This document shows, piece after piece, positions 54,731-64,000 of a stretch of DNA of 64,000 nt. The DNA comes from Pseudocercospora fijiensis CIRAD86 (Eukaryota > Ascomycota > Dothideomycetes > Mycosphaerellales > Mycosphaerellaceae): the NCBI RefSeq assembly GCF_000340215.1, contig NW_006921534.1, forward strand, positions 6,065,450-6,129,449, given 5' to 3'. The position numbers were made by a program, and so were the translations under genes. The notes under the pieces are model-generated. The model was not told where the DNA came from and searched no databases. It saw only the letters and a program-made list of their open reading frames with translations. The first letter of the stretch is position 1, and each line of letters opens with the position of its first letter.

Positions 54731-56809
54731 ATGCCTGCGACAAGGACACAAGACCGGCCGAGCCGCCCTCGACAAGATCCGGTGTCATGTTTGCTATGCC
54801 GGCAGAAGAAGCTGAAGTGCGATCGCCAGAGACCATGTTCCAACTGCCAGAGCCGCAGGGTTGCTTGCGAGTTCAAAGGCGAACGACCTCTTTCAGCAGG
54901 CAGGACGATCATCGTAGACGACAGTGACATTCGAGCAGAAAATCAATCAATGAAGGCACGTCTCCACCGACTGGAACAAGCTGTATTTGGACATGGCCAT
55001 CCATATCAGCACCCGCGCACTCCCTCGATCACCTCGCCTATGGATCAGAACCATGCCCCTTCCAAGACCACGCCTCCGAGAGCTCAGACTGAAGCTGAAG
55101 TGTTAGATGAGGACTCCGCATGGCTGGAGACAATGGGTGCCCGAGCTGACACCGTGTTGCCTGAATTTACGGAGAGAGTCATCGTCAGCCCGCAGTCTGT
55201 TGATCAGGCACTGTCATCGGAGAACTCCACGTCACACCGAAGGACAATTATTGTACCAACGTATGATGTCGCCTTGGCTTTCCTGGACGCTTATGCCGAG
55301 CATCTTGATGCCATGCAACATATTATGCACATCGATAGCGCTCGATCATGCATCGAGCATACTTACAGAAAAATCAAAGCCGGACATGAGCTTGATCCCG
55401 GAGCGCTCACTTTGATTCTTGGCATTTGCGCGAGTGTTGGATTCTACTGGAATGTCGGATCATCATCTGGACAGTCATTATTCAGCGACCAGCAAACAGC
55501 TCTGAAAGCCTCCAAGGTCTGGGCCAAGCAGAGTCTCTACGCTACAGAGCAGATGCGACTGTCTACGATCACCAGCACACTCGAGGGTGTACAGGGCTGC
55601 ATTATCCTCATGTTTATATACTATCATATGGAAGGCTTAACACCAAGGGTGAGACTGATGCTTGCCACCGCGATCACAGTGGCCCGAGACCTGGGCTTGC
55701 ACAAGACAGACGCTCCAGGGACCTCCCAACCAACAGCGACGCAGGCAGATCTCATCGACATCGAGGTTCGAAGAAAATGCTGGTGGCATTTAACTTGCAC
55801 TGACTGGTTCATGTCCTTCATTTCTGGCCCACAAGAAGGCATGTACTGCATCAGCCCGAACCATATGAGCGTCAAGCTGCCTCGGAATTTGAATCCAGAC
55901 GATCTCAACACGAAAGGCGCAGAGTTCTCTCGAGGTCTTGAGGAACCCACGGTCATGTCATATTACCATCAGCGGATCAAGCTTGGGATGACTTGTCGTG
56001 AGGTAGCAGATGCTCTATGGTCCTCCTTTCACGTTTTGGAGCCCGAGACGATAGACTACACCATTGTAGCCACGCTCGATGCCAAATTCGAACGACAACT
56101 CAATGAGCTCCCACGGTTCTTGCGCCTCGACATTCCGACGCATCAACTTCACCGCGAATATGGAAGCATGTACACCCCACAGATCTCTATGCAGTCGGTC
56201 ATGGCCAATCTCATGATCAACACGAGAAGATGCAAGTTGCACCTCCCGTTCCTGGTCCGGGCAAAGCATAATCCACGCTTCGAGTTTTCCCACAGGGTGG
56301 GACTACAAGCAGCACGAGCAGTCTTCGAAGCAAGAAGGCGCGTAATGGAGGATGAGCCGACTTTTGACGGTGCCAGAGCTCTCCGTTTGGGCGGCATCCT
56401 TCAACACATTTTCTATGCGACAGCGGTCCTGGTCATGAATCTTTGCGTCAATCGTGAGGACGATCAAGCCCAAATCGAAGAAGTCAAGTACGCCTTGAAA
56501 GTAATGGAAGACTCAAGGCATACTTCGCAGATGGGAAATCGCTTTTATGACTCACTAATGGCAATTCTCCGCAAGCATCATGTGAAGTTGTCGAGCAACG
56601 AGTCAGTCGTGCAGACCGCTGGCGGACCAGGTCAGCCTATAAATGGAACAAGTGGTTATGAGCCCGCTTCATCCATGCCTGCCATGCAAGATATCAATGG
56701 CGAGTTCGAATTCGATGGAATGTGGCAGGATTTAATGGACAGTGGACCCATGTTAAATCCTCGGGAATGGGATGCGCTTCTTAGCGACCTTGATATGCGA
56801 GTCGGGTAG
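54731..56809 (+). CDS. Zn2Cys6 fungal transcription factor
   Basis: A single exon encodes 692 residues. The binuclear zinc cluster is complete: Cys20-x2-Cys23-x6-Cys30-x5-Cys36-x2-Cys39-x6-Cys46, with R-Q-K-K-L-K-C-D-R between. A short linker and a coiled-coil-like stretch (residues 60-85) follow, then a Fungal_trans-type central region (about 170-480) with W-W-H-L-T-C-T-D-W-F near residue 350. The acidic C-terminus W-Q-D-L-M-D-S-G is a likely activation segment. Such proteins bind CGG triplets as dimers. It lies 212 bp upstream of the MFS gene in the same orientation, with a CGG-N5-CCG site between them, so it probably regulates the transporter and perhaps itself. The target pathway is unknown. 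Confidence 0.9.
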   Translation: MPATRTQDRPSRPRQDPVSCLLCRQKKLKCDRQRPCSNCQSRRVACEFKGERPLSAGRTIIVDDSDIRAENQSMKARLHRLEQAVFGHGHPYQHPRTPSITSPMDQNHAPSKTTPPRAQTEAEVLDEDSAWLETMGARADTVLPEFTERVIVSPQSVDQALSSENSTSHRRTIIVPTYDVALAFLDAYAEHLDAMQHIMHIDSARSCIEHTYRKIKAGHELDPGALTLILGICASVGFYWNVGSSSGQSLFSDQQTALKASKVWAKQSLYATEQMRLSTITSTLEGVQGCIILMFIYYHMEGLTPRVRLMLATAITVARDLGLHKTDAPGTSQPTATQADLIDIEVRRKCWWHLTCTDWFMSFISGPQEGMYCISPNHMSVKLPRNLNPDDLNTKGAEFSRGLEEPTVMSYYHQRIKLGMTCREVADALWSSFHVLEPETIDYTIVATLDAKFERQLNELPRFLRLDIPTHQLHREYGSMYTPQISMQSVMANLMINTRRCKLHLPFLVRAKHNPRFEFSHRVGLQAARAVFEARRRVMEDEPTFDGARALRLGGILQHIFYATAVLVMNLCVNREDDQAQIEEVKYALKVMEDSRHTSQMGNRFYDSLMAILRKHHVKLSSNESVVQTAGGPGQPINGTSGYEPASSMPAMQDINGEFEFDGMWQDLMDSGPMLNPREWDALLSDLDMRVG

Positions 56810-56908
56810 GTGCATTCTGACACGGGCTCGCTTCCAAACCATACTGGATCCAGCTTGAGCGCTCGTGCGAGAGCTTTGCATGATGCATCGGAACCTCCAT
56901 GGACCCTC

Positions 56909-56919
56909 CGGACCGTCCG
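56909..56919. promoter_or_regulatory. CGG-N5-CCG inverted repeat, candidate zinc-cluster operator
   Basis: CGGACCGTCCG, with a further CGG directly after it, lies between the Zn2Cys6 gene and the MFS gene, 103 bp upstream of the latter. Paired CGG half-sites are the known binding sites of this regulator class. Spacing and pairing are seen; binding is inferred. Confidence 0.45.
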
Positions 56920-57021
56920 CGGACGTGTGGGTGAGGCCATGGAGCGTCCGGCCACAGCAGAGTCTACTTCATAGCCTGCTATCCTCAATGCCAATTCTGT
57001 ATCGCAGAGCGTCAAATCACC

Positions 57022-58441
57022 ATGAGCAAGGCCTCAAGCATCGCAATAAACGACAAGGCCGAGAATGACGTCTCTATACCGGCAGCTTCAGAGGCCTCGA
57101 GTCGGGGCAAGCAGGCAGAGCAACGAGACAACGAATCTGGACCGACTCTCTCAGAATGGCAGTAAGATGATGCTTCATGTTCTCGCTTCAAGAAGATACC
57201 GTGCTGACCCGTGTAACAGCATGCGCTCTATTCTCGCCTTAGCTGGAAGTGCTTTAGCATACTTCTGTACTGTCGGCTTCTTGAACGCATATGGTGTCTT
57301 TCAGCAGTACTACACTGCACACTACTTGCCGACATACTCAAACTTTCAAATCTCATGGATTGGGTCTTTCTCGACTTTTATGCTCTTCGGAGCTGCTGCG
57401 CCTGCGGGAATGATAGCCGATCGCTTTGGTCCCACGATCCCCATCCTGTGTGGTTCAATTGTTGAGGTGTTTGCCATCTTCATGGTTTCGCTTTGCAGAG
57501 AATACTATCAATTCTTCCTAGCTCAAGGAGTCCTCTTACCCATCGGCATGTCGTTTATCGCCATCTCCACCTCCACCGTAGTACCTCAGTACTTCATCCA
57601 GAATCGCGGTCTGGCTCAGGGCGTCTCGATTGGAGGCTCTTCATTGGGTGGCATACTCTGGCCAGTCGCGCTTGACCAGCTGCTCAATCATGATGGCATT
57701 GGCTTCGGCTGGTCGATGCGGATCGTAGGCTTCGTTCTTATTCCACTACTGGCCCTAGCACTACTGTGCCTCCGAACGCCAAAGAAGACCCAAGGCGATC
57801 ACGATGCTGAAGCAAACAAGGAGCGCAACATCGAAGACAAGCCCAAGTCAAAGAAGAAGGACTACTCCAAGATGAAACAGCCAGCTTTTATCTTCATGTG
57901 TCTGGGCCTCGCCACAGCATATTTCGGCTTCTTCGCGCCCTTATTCTACGTCTCCGTTTACGCCACCCATCTAGGACTCTCCGAAAACCTGGCCTTCTAC
58001 CTCGTATCCATCCTAAACGGCGCTTCTTTATTCGGACGAATCATGCCCGGGATTTTCGCGGACAAGTATGGCCACTTCAACATCTTGACTTGCTCGGCCT
58101 TCTTTTCTGCCATTGTCGTCTTCTGCTGGACCAAGGCTACTAGCATCGCAGGTCTGGTTGTATGGTCCATCGCCTATGGTTTTACATCCGGTGCGATTAT
58201 GAGTCTCCAGCTCGCGTGTGCTACTATTGTTGCCGACGAACAGACTAGAGGTGCTGCCGTCGGTCTTGCGATGGCTTCAGTATCGCTGACTGCGCTCTTT
58301 GGAACCCCAATCGCAGGCGAGCTCGTAGAGAAGGGTTATCTTGCATTATCTGCCTTTGCCGGTGCAATGCTCATAGTCGGTGCCATATTGCTTGGGTGCG
58401 CGAGGTTCTCGAGGAACCAGAAGCCATTTGCGAAGATCTAG
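57022..58441 (+). CDS. MFS transporter, monocarboxylate-porter (MCT/MCH) type, two exons
   Basis: Exons 57022-57161 and 57220-58441 give 453 residues. The 58-bp intron starts GTAAGA, has GCTGAC as branch site and ends ACAG. The alternative ATG at 57065 would read through the intron and yield an atypical basic N-terminus, so the spliced model is preferred. A polar N-tail (about 45 residues) precedes twelve predicted membrane segments: F-C-T-V-G-F-L-N-A-Y-G-V-F-Q in helix 1, D-R-F-G-P after helix 2, a charged central loop (D-H-D-A-E-A-N-K-E-R ... K-S-K-K-K), and G-R-I-M-P-G-I-F-A-D-K-Y-G in the second half. This is the fungal MCT-like pattern. Substrate unknown: carboxylates, riboflavin or a metabolite of the neighbouring UstYa-type enzyme are possible. 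The gene ends 132 bp from the convergent UstYa-type gene. Confidence 0.87.
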
Positions 58442-58573
58442 AGCCCCCAAAAATCATCCCAAGAACAACGAACGGCAGAGACATTTCATTTCCAGAACCG
58501 AAGCATATACATCTCCACTTACACATGGCTCTCATCCATTCATTACATCCATCCAACCCTCTCTCTCTACGAT

Positions 58574-59473
58574 TCACTCCAAAATCCCCCCCACCGGCAA
58601 CCCATCCACCCCCCCATCACACATCCTCCACCTCTCCCCCTCTTTCTCAGCCGGCAACTCCTCATCCCAATAACAAGCCGACCTCCCCGTCGCCATCTCC
58701 CTCAAAGCATCCCAATCCCTACACCACCTCATCTGACTCACCCCTCCCGTATGTCCCCGTCCCGTAATCCCAAGCACCTCATCACTCGCCTGACACATAA
58801 CACTCTGCCTCAGCGCATCAAAACAATGCATCGCATGCTCCAACGGTTTCGCAGGAACTTTATTCTCGTACAGGAGGAGGTAATCTTTCCGTAAGACCCG
58901 GATGCAGTGTATCATATGGTACGCTTCCAAGGCGTAGGCGTACATTTCGGGTACGTACGGGTGGCGGATTGTTTCCGGGAGGTGGTGGGTGGTTTTGAAG
59001 GATGGGGTGACGAGGATCGCGCCGTGGCCCGGGTTTATCTTTTCCCAGGCGAGGTTGGAGGTGGTGAGGTTTCCTGAGGGGGAGGTTGGCCAGTATTTGT
59101 TTTGGAGGCCGGAGGGGCGGGGGATGGTTCGGGCGGTGGGGAGGCCGAAGATGGTTTTTGAGGGGGGGCGGGTGGTGTGGAGATGGAGGAGGAGGAGGGT
59201 TTGGGTTAGTATGATGGAGAGGAGGAGGGTGTAGATTGTGAGGGTGAGTTTGTTGATTTTGGGAGTTTGGTTTTGTTTTGGGGGGCCGTTGAGGAGGAGT
59301 TGGTCTGATTCTTCGTCTTCTTTTTCTTTTTCTTGTTCTTCTTTTTCTAGCTTGCTGATGATGTTCATCGTTTCGGCTTTCGACCACTTGGGTCCATTGA
59401 GGAGTTGGTCTGATTCTTCTTTTTCTTGTTCTAGGTTGTCGGTATCAATCGTCTTTGCTTGAGACCACTTCAT
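58574..59473 (-). CDS. UstYa-like protein (DUF3328 family), type II membrane protein
   Basis: A single exon encodes 299 residues. The cytosolic N-terminus contains a duplicated unit: W-S-x-A-x-T (3-8 and 30-35) followed by Leu-Glu-rich sequence and E-S-D-Q-L-L (20-25; a longer version at 55-61). One membrane segment is at about 75-97. The lumenal domain carries the two diagnostic H-x-x-H-C motifs, H-M-I-H-C (186-190) and H-A-M-H-C (213-217), with L-R-Q-S-V-M-C after the second. UstYa-type proteins are oxidative or cyclising enzymes in ustiloxin, cyclochlorotine and related pathways. No other pathway gene is seen besides the transporter and regulator. Glu/Lys-rich purine tracts in the first third are unusual for the family. 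Confidence 0.85.
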   Translation of the reverse strand: MKWSQAKTIDTDNLEQEKEESDQLLNGPKWSKAETMNIISKLEKEEQEKEKEDEESDQLLLNGPPKQNQTPKINKLTLTIYTLLLSIILTQTLLLLHLHTTRPPSKTIFGLPTARTIPRPSGLQNKYWPTSPSGNLTTSNLAWEKINPGHGAILVTPSFKTTHHLPETIRHPYVPEMYAYALEAYHMIHCIRVLRKDYLLLYENKVPAKPLEHAMHCFDALRQSVMCQASDEVLGITGRGHTGGVSQMRWCRDWDALREMATGRSACYWDEELPAEKEGERWRMCDGGVDGLPVGGILE

Positions 59474-59515
59474 TGTCTCGTCTTTTTTTCTCGTCTTCTG
59501 GAGGCCCGTTGCTTC

Positions 59516-59725
59516 ATGGTGAGTTCAATTGAGAAGTCGACGTTCTCCTCTCTCCTTCTTCTCCTGCAGATGGAAGGAATGCTTGGCTTGGCTGGATGGA
59601 TCAATCATGATGTCGGTGGCATACGCCCACCGAGATGTGCCGATAAGAAGGATCATTATGTGAAATGTGATGATGTGGTTTCGTGTTGTGACGAGGGCTT
59701 CTTCTGCCGGTGCCGATATTATTGA
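59516..59725 (+). CDS. Possible small Cys-rich peptide ORF, low confidence
   Basis: 69 codons from the ATG at 59516 (an in-frame ATG at 59459 would add 19). A Leu-rich stretch after a short polar N-terminus could be a weak signal sequence. The last 30 residues contain six Cys spaced C-x9-C-x5-C-C-x5-C-x-C, a knottin-like order. The start lies only 43 bp from the divergent UstYa-type start, which leaves little room for a promoter, and no homologue is recognised. It may be chance or a small secreted peptide. Confidence 0.2.
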   Translation: MVSSIEKSTFSSLLLLLQMEGMLGLAGWINHDVGGIRPPRCADKKDHYVKCDDVVSCCDEGFFCRCRYY

Positions 59726-59992
59726 TCCGCCCGAAATATAGATGATCTGCAAAGAGGGTGAAGTTTGAAGTATAGTTATCCGAAGATCTTCATCGTTCGT
59801 GAATCGAATCCTTTGATGGCTGGAAGGATTCAAGACATCTCCTATTATTTTGGATCTGGGTTTCTCGCAGCTCTCTACCTAATAAAGCTACTGCACGAGA
59901 AGGCATTCTCTCTCATCATGGTCCCTCACGACTTCTACCGACTGTGTCTTTGAGCTTCTAGGTCGATATTATAAGCACAGAACAAGCTTCAA

Positions 59993-60175
59993 TGTTCTAG
60001 TCAGAAGAAGAATGATCTCCACGTGTTGTGATTGAGCTAAGCAGAACAAGTCATTGATTGATTGACTATAGAATTGTATAGAGAAGAAGGGATCAAGTTC
60101 TATCTGCGCCAGATGCTATATATATTACTAGGAAATTAGCTCTTAGCACTTAGCAGTGCTAACTGATCTACAACA
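59993..60175 (-). repeat. 3' LTR of a minus-strand copia element
   Basis: On the minus strand it starts TGTTGTAGATCAGTTAGC and ends GACTAGAACA (183 bp). It is preceded on that strand by the purine tract CCTAAGGGGGAG (60176-60187), the polypurine tract expected just before a 3' LTR. It has nearly normal CA/TG content, so it is little affected by RIP. The interval 59726-59992 contains nothing recognisable. Confidence 0.6.
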
Positions 60176-60198
60176 CTCCCCCTTAGGCAGAATCTGTT

Positions 60199-61620
60199 AG
60201 AATAAAAGGCCATTTCCCTTACTTAGCTGCTATACGCGTTGTTAGTTGAAGTGTAACTACCTTGTAACTTATTAGATATAAGTAACTTGCATATAACGAT
60301 CTAAGTAACCTAGGGTTGCTTCTCCTAGCTCGCTAATTAGTCTAGTCCTTTTATATATATTAAAATAAAGGTAAAGTCGTACTTGCCGTACGCTTACTGC
60401 TTAGACCCTAAGCCTAGTAGTCTATATTTAAGAAGTGCGCTTTCTGTTTAAACTTGAACTTCTTCTTTCTACTAACTAATATACAACTAACACTTTCTAA
60501 TACAGCTTAACTTAACCTAATTCCAATTAGAGGTACTATTATAGCTATAGCAACTTAGTCTAGTCTAGGTAGCCTAGCTACTAGTATAGGTAGTAGTAGC
60601 GGAGGAGATAATCCGAACAAGAAGTTACCTAGTCGCTATAATAAGTAGTAGCTAATTGACAACAGTAAGGCTTTTACTAATTAGATACGCCTTCCTATAC
60701 TAACAGAGAGCAGTCTTAAAGGAGATTGAGATTACCGTCGCGCTCCTATAGAAGATCCTAACCGCTCTAGCTAACTCGAAGTTTGACGAAATGCCTCTAT
60801 AGCTACGCAATACCGACGTTATTATCTTCGTACGTACCCTTAAGTAAAAGGGCAGCAACTCTCCCTTATACCTAACTATCGTAGCTATAATGCGTAGGGC
60901 GGATAAGAAGTTCAACCTAGCCTCTAGATCTAACGTTAACTATCTTCCGGCTATACTCGTATATGCTGCTTCTAGTCGCACTATTCATTAGGGAAATGAT
61001 AGGTATAAGCCCTATTAGGAGGGTAAGGGCGTATACAAGGAGTGTATTACTCTAACCGTTAATAGGAGCAAGTTCCTTAAGGGTACCTATACCAATTATG
61101 CTAGCCCGAACTATTATAGTTATTGTAACAAGTCGAGTAAGTTAGGTTTAACTTGAGACCTTAATTAGGAAAAACTAACTAGGTTGCAGGCTATATATCG
61201 CGCCCTCGTTCGAGCACTAACCGCTAGGCAGGTCTTCTAGGTCCTATTAGGCTACCGCCTCGTAACCTAGGCAGTATAGCAGGCAGTAATTAGCGTCGCC
61301 TACATATCCCGATTCCTTCTAGGATCAATTAGAATACTCCGGAAGGCGCTTAGGCGATTGCGAATACGTTAGCTTAGCAGGCAGGAGTCTACGTAGCTGC
61401 TACGATAGCTAGTCGTAGTCGCAATCTAAACTCTCGGCTTTCTTCTAAATCGGCTATACTAGCCCCGTCTAGCTCCTCTTAGAGTAGACTGTCCGATCGT
61501 TACTCTTCTTAGAGTAGGCTATCTAATCGTTAGGATAAAGAAAAGGGTAATTCTAACGAGGAAATAGGCAGTCCTTAAAGAGACAGGAGTATTCTTAGAA
61601 GGTTAGAGATCCTTTAGACA
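60199..61620 (+). mobile_element. Degraded insertion of unknown class between copia RNase H and its 3' LTR
   Basis: It begins TGTTAGAATA, the same ten bases as the left copia LTR, followed by a TATA-like region near 60350. One plus-strand frame (about 60690-61560) is interrupted mainly by TAG/TAA over some 290 codons, basic and Leu/Arg-rich, possibly gag-derived. A 30-bp tandem pair (CTCCTCTTAGAGTAGACTG unit) lies at 61473-61532. It is strongly RIP-like, unlike the LTR to its left. Boundaries and identity are uncertain. Confidence 0.35.
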
Positions 61621-61799
61621 AAACTTCTAATATATAATTTGAGATTTGTAGCATTAAGGAGATTCTAGTCCTTATAGATTAGGCCAATCTAGTTTCGATA
61701 TTTGTTTCTGCTTTAAGATATTATACTAAGAGCTAAAAGATTGCTCTAGATACCGAGATGCCCCGGTAGATAACTAGAAGAGTAGTTAGTCTATAGAGA

Positions 61800-64000
61800 G
61801 TAATAAAATGAAAATAAGTGTATTAAGTTTAACTTCCTGTTCTAGTAACAAATAAGAATAAAATAAGTGACTTTAGAGTTTGCCCTTTACTAGTCTAGAT
61901 CCTAGAGGATAGGGTTGTTTGACTTAGGCTTAGTAAGCTAGTCTGCTATTTAGAGATTAGTAGGAATGTACTAAACATCAATCCTCCCTTTATTATACTA
62001 TTCCCTATAGTAATAGTTCCTTAGAGAAACATGCCTTAATCTGCTAGAGTTAGTATAATTCTTTATAAGGTAGATAGTTAACTAGTTGTCGCAGTTGATT
62101 TTAATACAGTCAAACTTGAACCTAGTAAAGCTACTAATTTCCTTAGAGAGGTTCCTTAGCTACTTTAGCTCCCTTATAGCTTTAGTTAGTGCTATATACT
62201 CAGCTTTAGTACTAGAGTAGACAACTTCTTTCTAAAGCTAGGATCTCTAGAGAACTAGTCCTCCTACTATAAGGAGTAGGAATCCTAATATAGACCTCGA
62301 GGTCTTTAGGTTACTAGCAAAGTTAGAATCTAAGTAGACCTTAAGGTAGCTCTCAATATCAACCTTGCTAGACTTGCTCTTCTTAAACACTAGGGACTTG
62401 TTAACTGTTCCTATAATATATTTCTAAACATATCTTACTACTACAATATACTCTAGTCTAGGGTTTTGTAGGAATCTAGCTAGGTAGTTAACAGCATAAG
62501 TAATATTAGGTCTTGTCTAGTTAGAAAGATACTATAGCTCCCTAATCATCTAATTAAAGAGTTTATAGTTCTCCTTCTTATAGTCTAGCTCGAAAGCAGT
62601 TAGGAGTTTCTTAAGTAGGTACTTTATACCCTTGCATTAGTTAAGACTATGCTTTCTTAGCTTCTCTAGAGAGTAGTGCTTCTAGGAGATTCTAAGACTT
62701 GTACTGTCTTCAATAATATATAGTCCTAGGAAGAGGTTTGTCTAGACAACCTTAATAGTATAGGTTTTCCTAAGTCCTTCAATTAGCTTGTCAATCCTAG
62801 CTTAAGTCTTACTAAAGATCTAAAAGTCATTAACATAAAGGATAACTATAATCCCTTCTCTAATAAAGAGGCAGGCATCGCTCTTGGTTTTATATAAACT
62901 AAGGGTCTTAAGTGTAGCTTTAGCATCGTAGTACTACAAAGCAGCTGACTACTTTATGCTATATAAGCCTTTCTATACAATTATATATAGAAATTCCTCT
63001 AGGTCTTTTCTAATCAAATGTAACCCCTTAGGTGCGTTTATATAGTTGGGTCTGTTAATGTCTAGTTCTAGAAATGTAGCCTTAATATCTACTTGACATT
63101 TAACCTAGCTAAAAGTGGCTGAAAGTCCTAAGTAGAACCTGCTTATTATAGCTCTTAGGGTTAGAGTAAAGGTTTCTTCAAAGTCAATACCTTTCCTCTA
63201 AGTAAACCCCTTAGCTATATATCTCGCCTTGAACTTCTTAGTAGAACTATTAGGTAAGCGCTTAATCTTCTAGACCTATTTGCTTAATATTAGTTTTCTG
63301 CTTTTTAGAAGTTCTTTAGCAGAGATCTATTTAAGGGTACCTGTTTTATCTAAGGACCTAAGTTCTTTAGTAATAGCTTCCCTCTAAAGCTTAGCATCTA
63401 TGCTATTTAGTGCTTTATAAAGTGTAGATAGCTTACCCTCCCCTAGCTTCTTAGCCTTCTTCTTTAGGAATCTCTTAAGAGCAGCATTTAGGACCCTAGC
63501 TATATTGCTATAGTTAGGTCTCCTTATCTACCTACCCCTCGAGGATATTATAGGGGGTGTATCTGCAAGGTCTAAGTACCTTAGCTTTGTTGCAGCTCCT
63601 AGAGCTGCTAGTAGTAAGGCACTTCTTAGCCTTTTCTGCCCTACTAGCTAGTTTAGCTAGTACACGACTAGCCTGATTGCAACTTCCTAAGCTGCTAGTA
63701 GTAAGGCGGCTCTCGGCCTTTTCTAACCTACCAACTGGTTTAGTTAGTATATTATCGGCGTATCCTTATCCTTAGCATTCTTAGGCTAGTATTGGTTATT
63801 AGGGGCCTATAGCTCCCGGGTCTCTTCGACTAGGCTTTCTAGATTCTCTAGACCTAACAGAATCTGCTCCCCCTAAAGAGGTGTTTCCCCTAAAGGTATT
63901 GGCTCCCCCGAAGGTACTAGCTCCCCCGAAGGTGCTTGAAACGGCTCTTTACTACTTCTAGAAGGAACAGGTCTACTAACTACCTACTAGCTACTCTAGG
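61800..64000 (-). pseudogene. Copia pol fragment (RT, RNase H), inactivated, runs off the right edge
   Basis: The minus strand reads RT with V-D-I-K-A-T-F-L near 63090, N-A-P-K-G-L, and I-L-Y-V-N-D-F near 62850 (Y-V-D-D expected). Then Y-L-A-R-F-L-Q-N-P-R and copia RNase H with S-S-T-K-A-E-Y-I-A-L near 62200, ending Y-I-P-T-N-L-Q-I-A-D-Q-L-T-K-P near 61930. TAG/TAA codons and Asp-to-Asn changes mark it as dead. Upstream, in the integrase-RT linker, are an 87-bp tandem duplication (63590-63763) and P-S-G-E repeats (63860-63935). Together with the LTR at 59993 it forms one element extending beyond the window. Confidence 0.75.

Noticed and set aside
54499..54930. 143-codon minus-strand ORF over the start of the Zn2Cys6 gene
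   Set aside because: Overlaps the zinc-cluster coding region antisense and shows no domain.
57065..57220. Unspliced start of the MFS gene at 57065
   Set aside because: It reads through a clear GTAAGA...GCTGAC...ACAG intron; the spliced start at 57022 gives a normal polar N-tail.
58860..59387. 175-codon Pro/His/Arg-rich minus-strand ORF
   Set aside because: Out-of-frame shadow of the UstYa-type gene in GC/purine-skewed sequence.

Overview
This window looks like filamentous ascomycete (Pezizomycotina) nuclear DNA, possibly a dothideomycete. Two gene islands of normal composition (about 32.2-38.75 kb and 54.48-59.99 kb), with short GT-AG introns and fungal gene families, sit between long blocks of dead retrotransposons. 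The dead blocks are poor in CpA/TpG, rich in TpA, still rich in CpG, and full of in-frame TAG/TAA codons where Gln or Trp would be expected. That is the signature of RIP (repeat-induced point mutation). Only two repeat stretches look less damaged: a Ty1/copia Gag at the left edge and parts of a copia element at the right edge.

Layout. 1-1138: 5' end of a minus-strand copia element (LTR, primer-binding site, open Gag) inserted into a dead Ty3/gypsy element (1139-5343, minus). 5.47-14.0 kb: two minus-strand copies (A and B) of a second gypsy family. The 5' LTR of B now lies at 31.09-31.32 kb, because a third family (element C, copy C1, 14009-31086, plus) inserted next to it with a CTAG target duplication. 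C1 itself carries a Tad-like LINE (19406-24308) with a 15-bp target duplication. 31.3-32.2 kb: a dead unidentified ORF. 32.2-38.75 kb: gene island 1, with GINS subunit psf3 (+), ribosomal protein eL31 (-), a mitochondrial PP2C phosphatase of the Ptc5/PDP type (+) and an amidohydrolase (+). 38.76-40.36 and 52.67-54.48 kb: one older dead repeat split by the second full-length copy of C (C2, 40359-52667, ATAG duplication). 54.5-60 kb: gene island 2, with a Zn2Cys6 regulator (+), an MFS monocarboxylate-type transporter (+) and a UstYa/DUF3328-type protein (-), the composition of a small secondary-metabolism or uptake cluster. 59.99 kb to the end: a minus-strand copia element (3' LTR, polypurine tract, RNase H, RT), interrupted by another degraded element.

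The most unusual item is element C, about 12.3 kb long. It has a 1030-codon gag-protease ORF, a pol ORF of about 1250 codons and a third ORF of about 955 codons that I do not recognise. The gag-protease stop and the pol start overlap as TAATG in both copies, inside a GC-centred inverted repeat. Related inverted repeats recur four more times per element, near the ORF boundaries. This suggests stop-start coupled translation in an LTR retrotransposon plus a repeated RNA-structure module. The open frames are supported by equal ORF lengths in the two copies and by the near-absence of indels despite heavy RIP.
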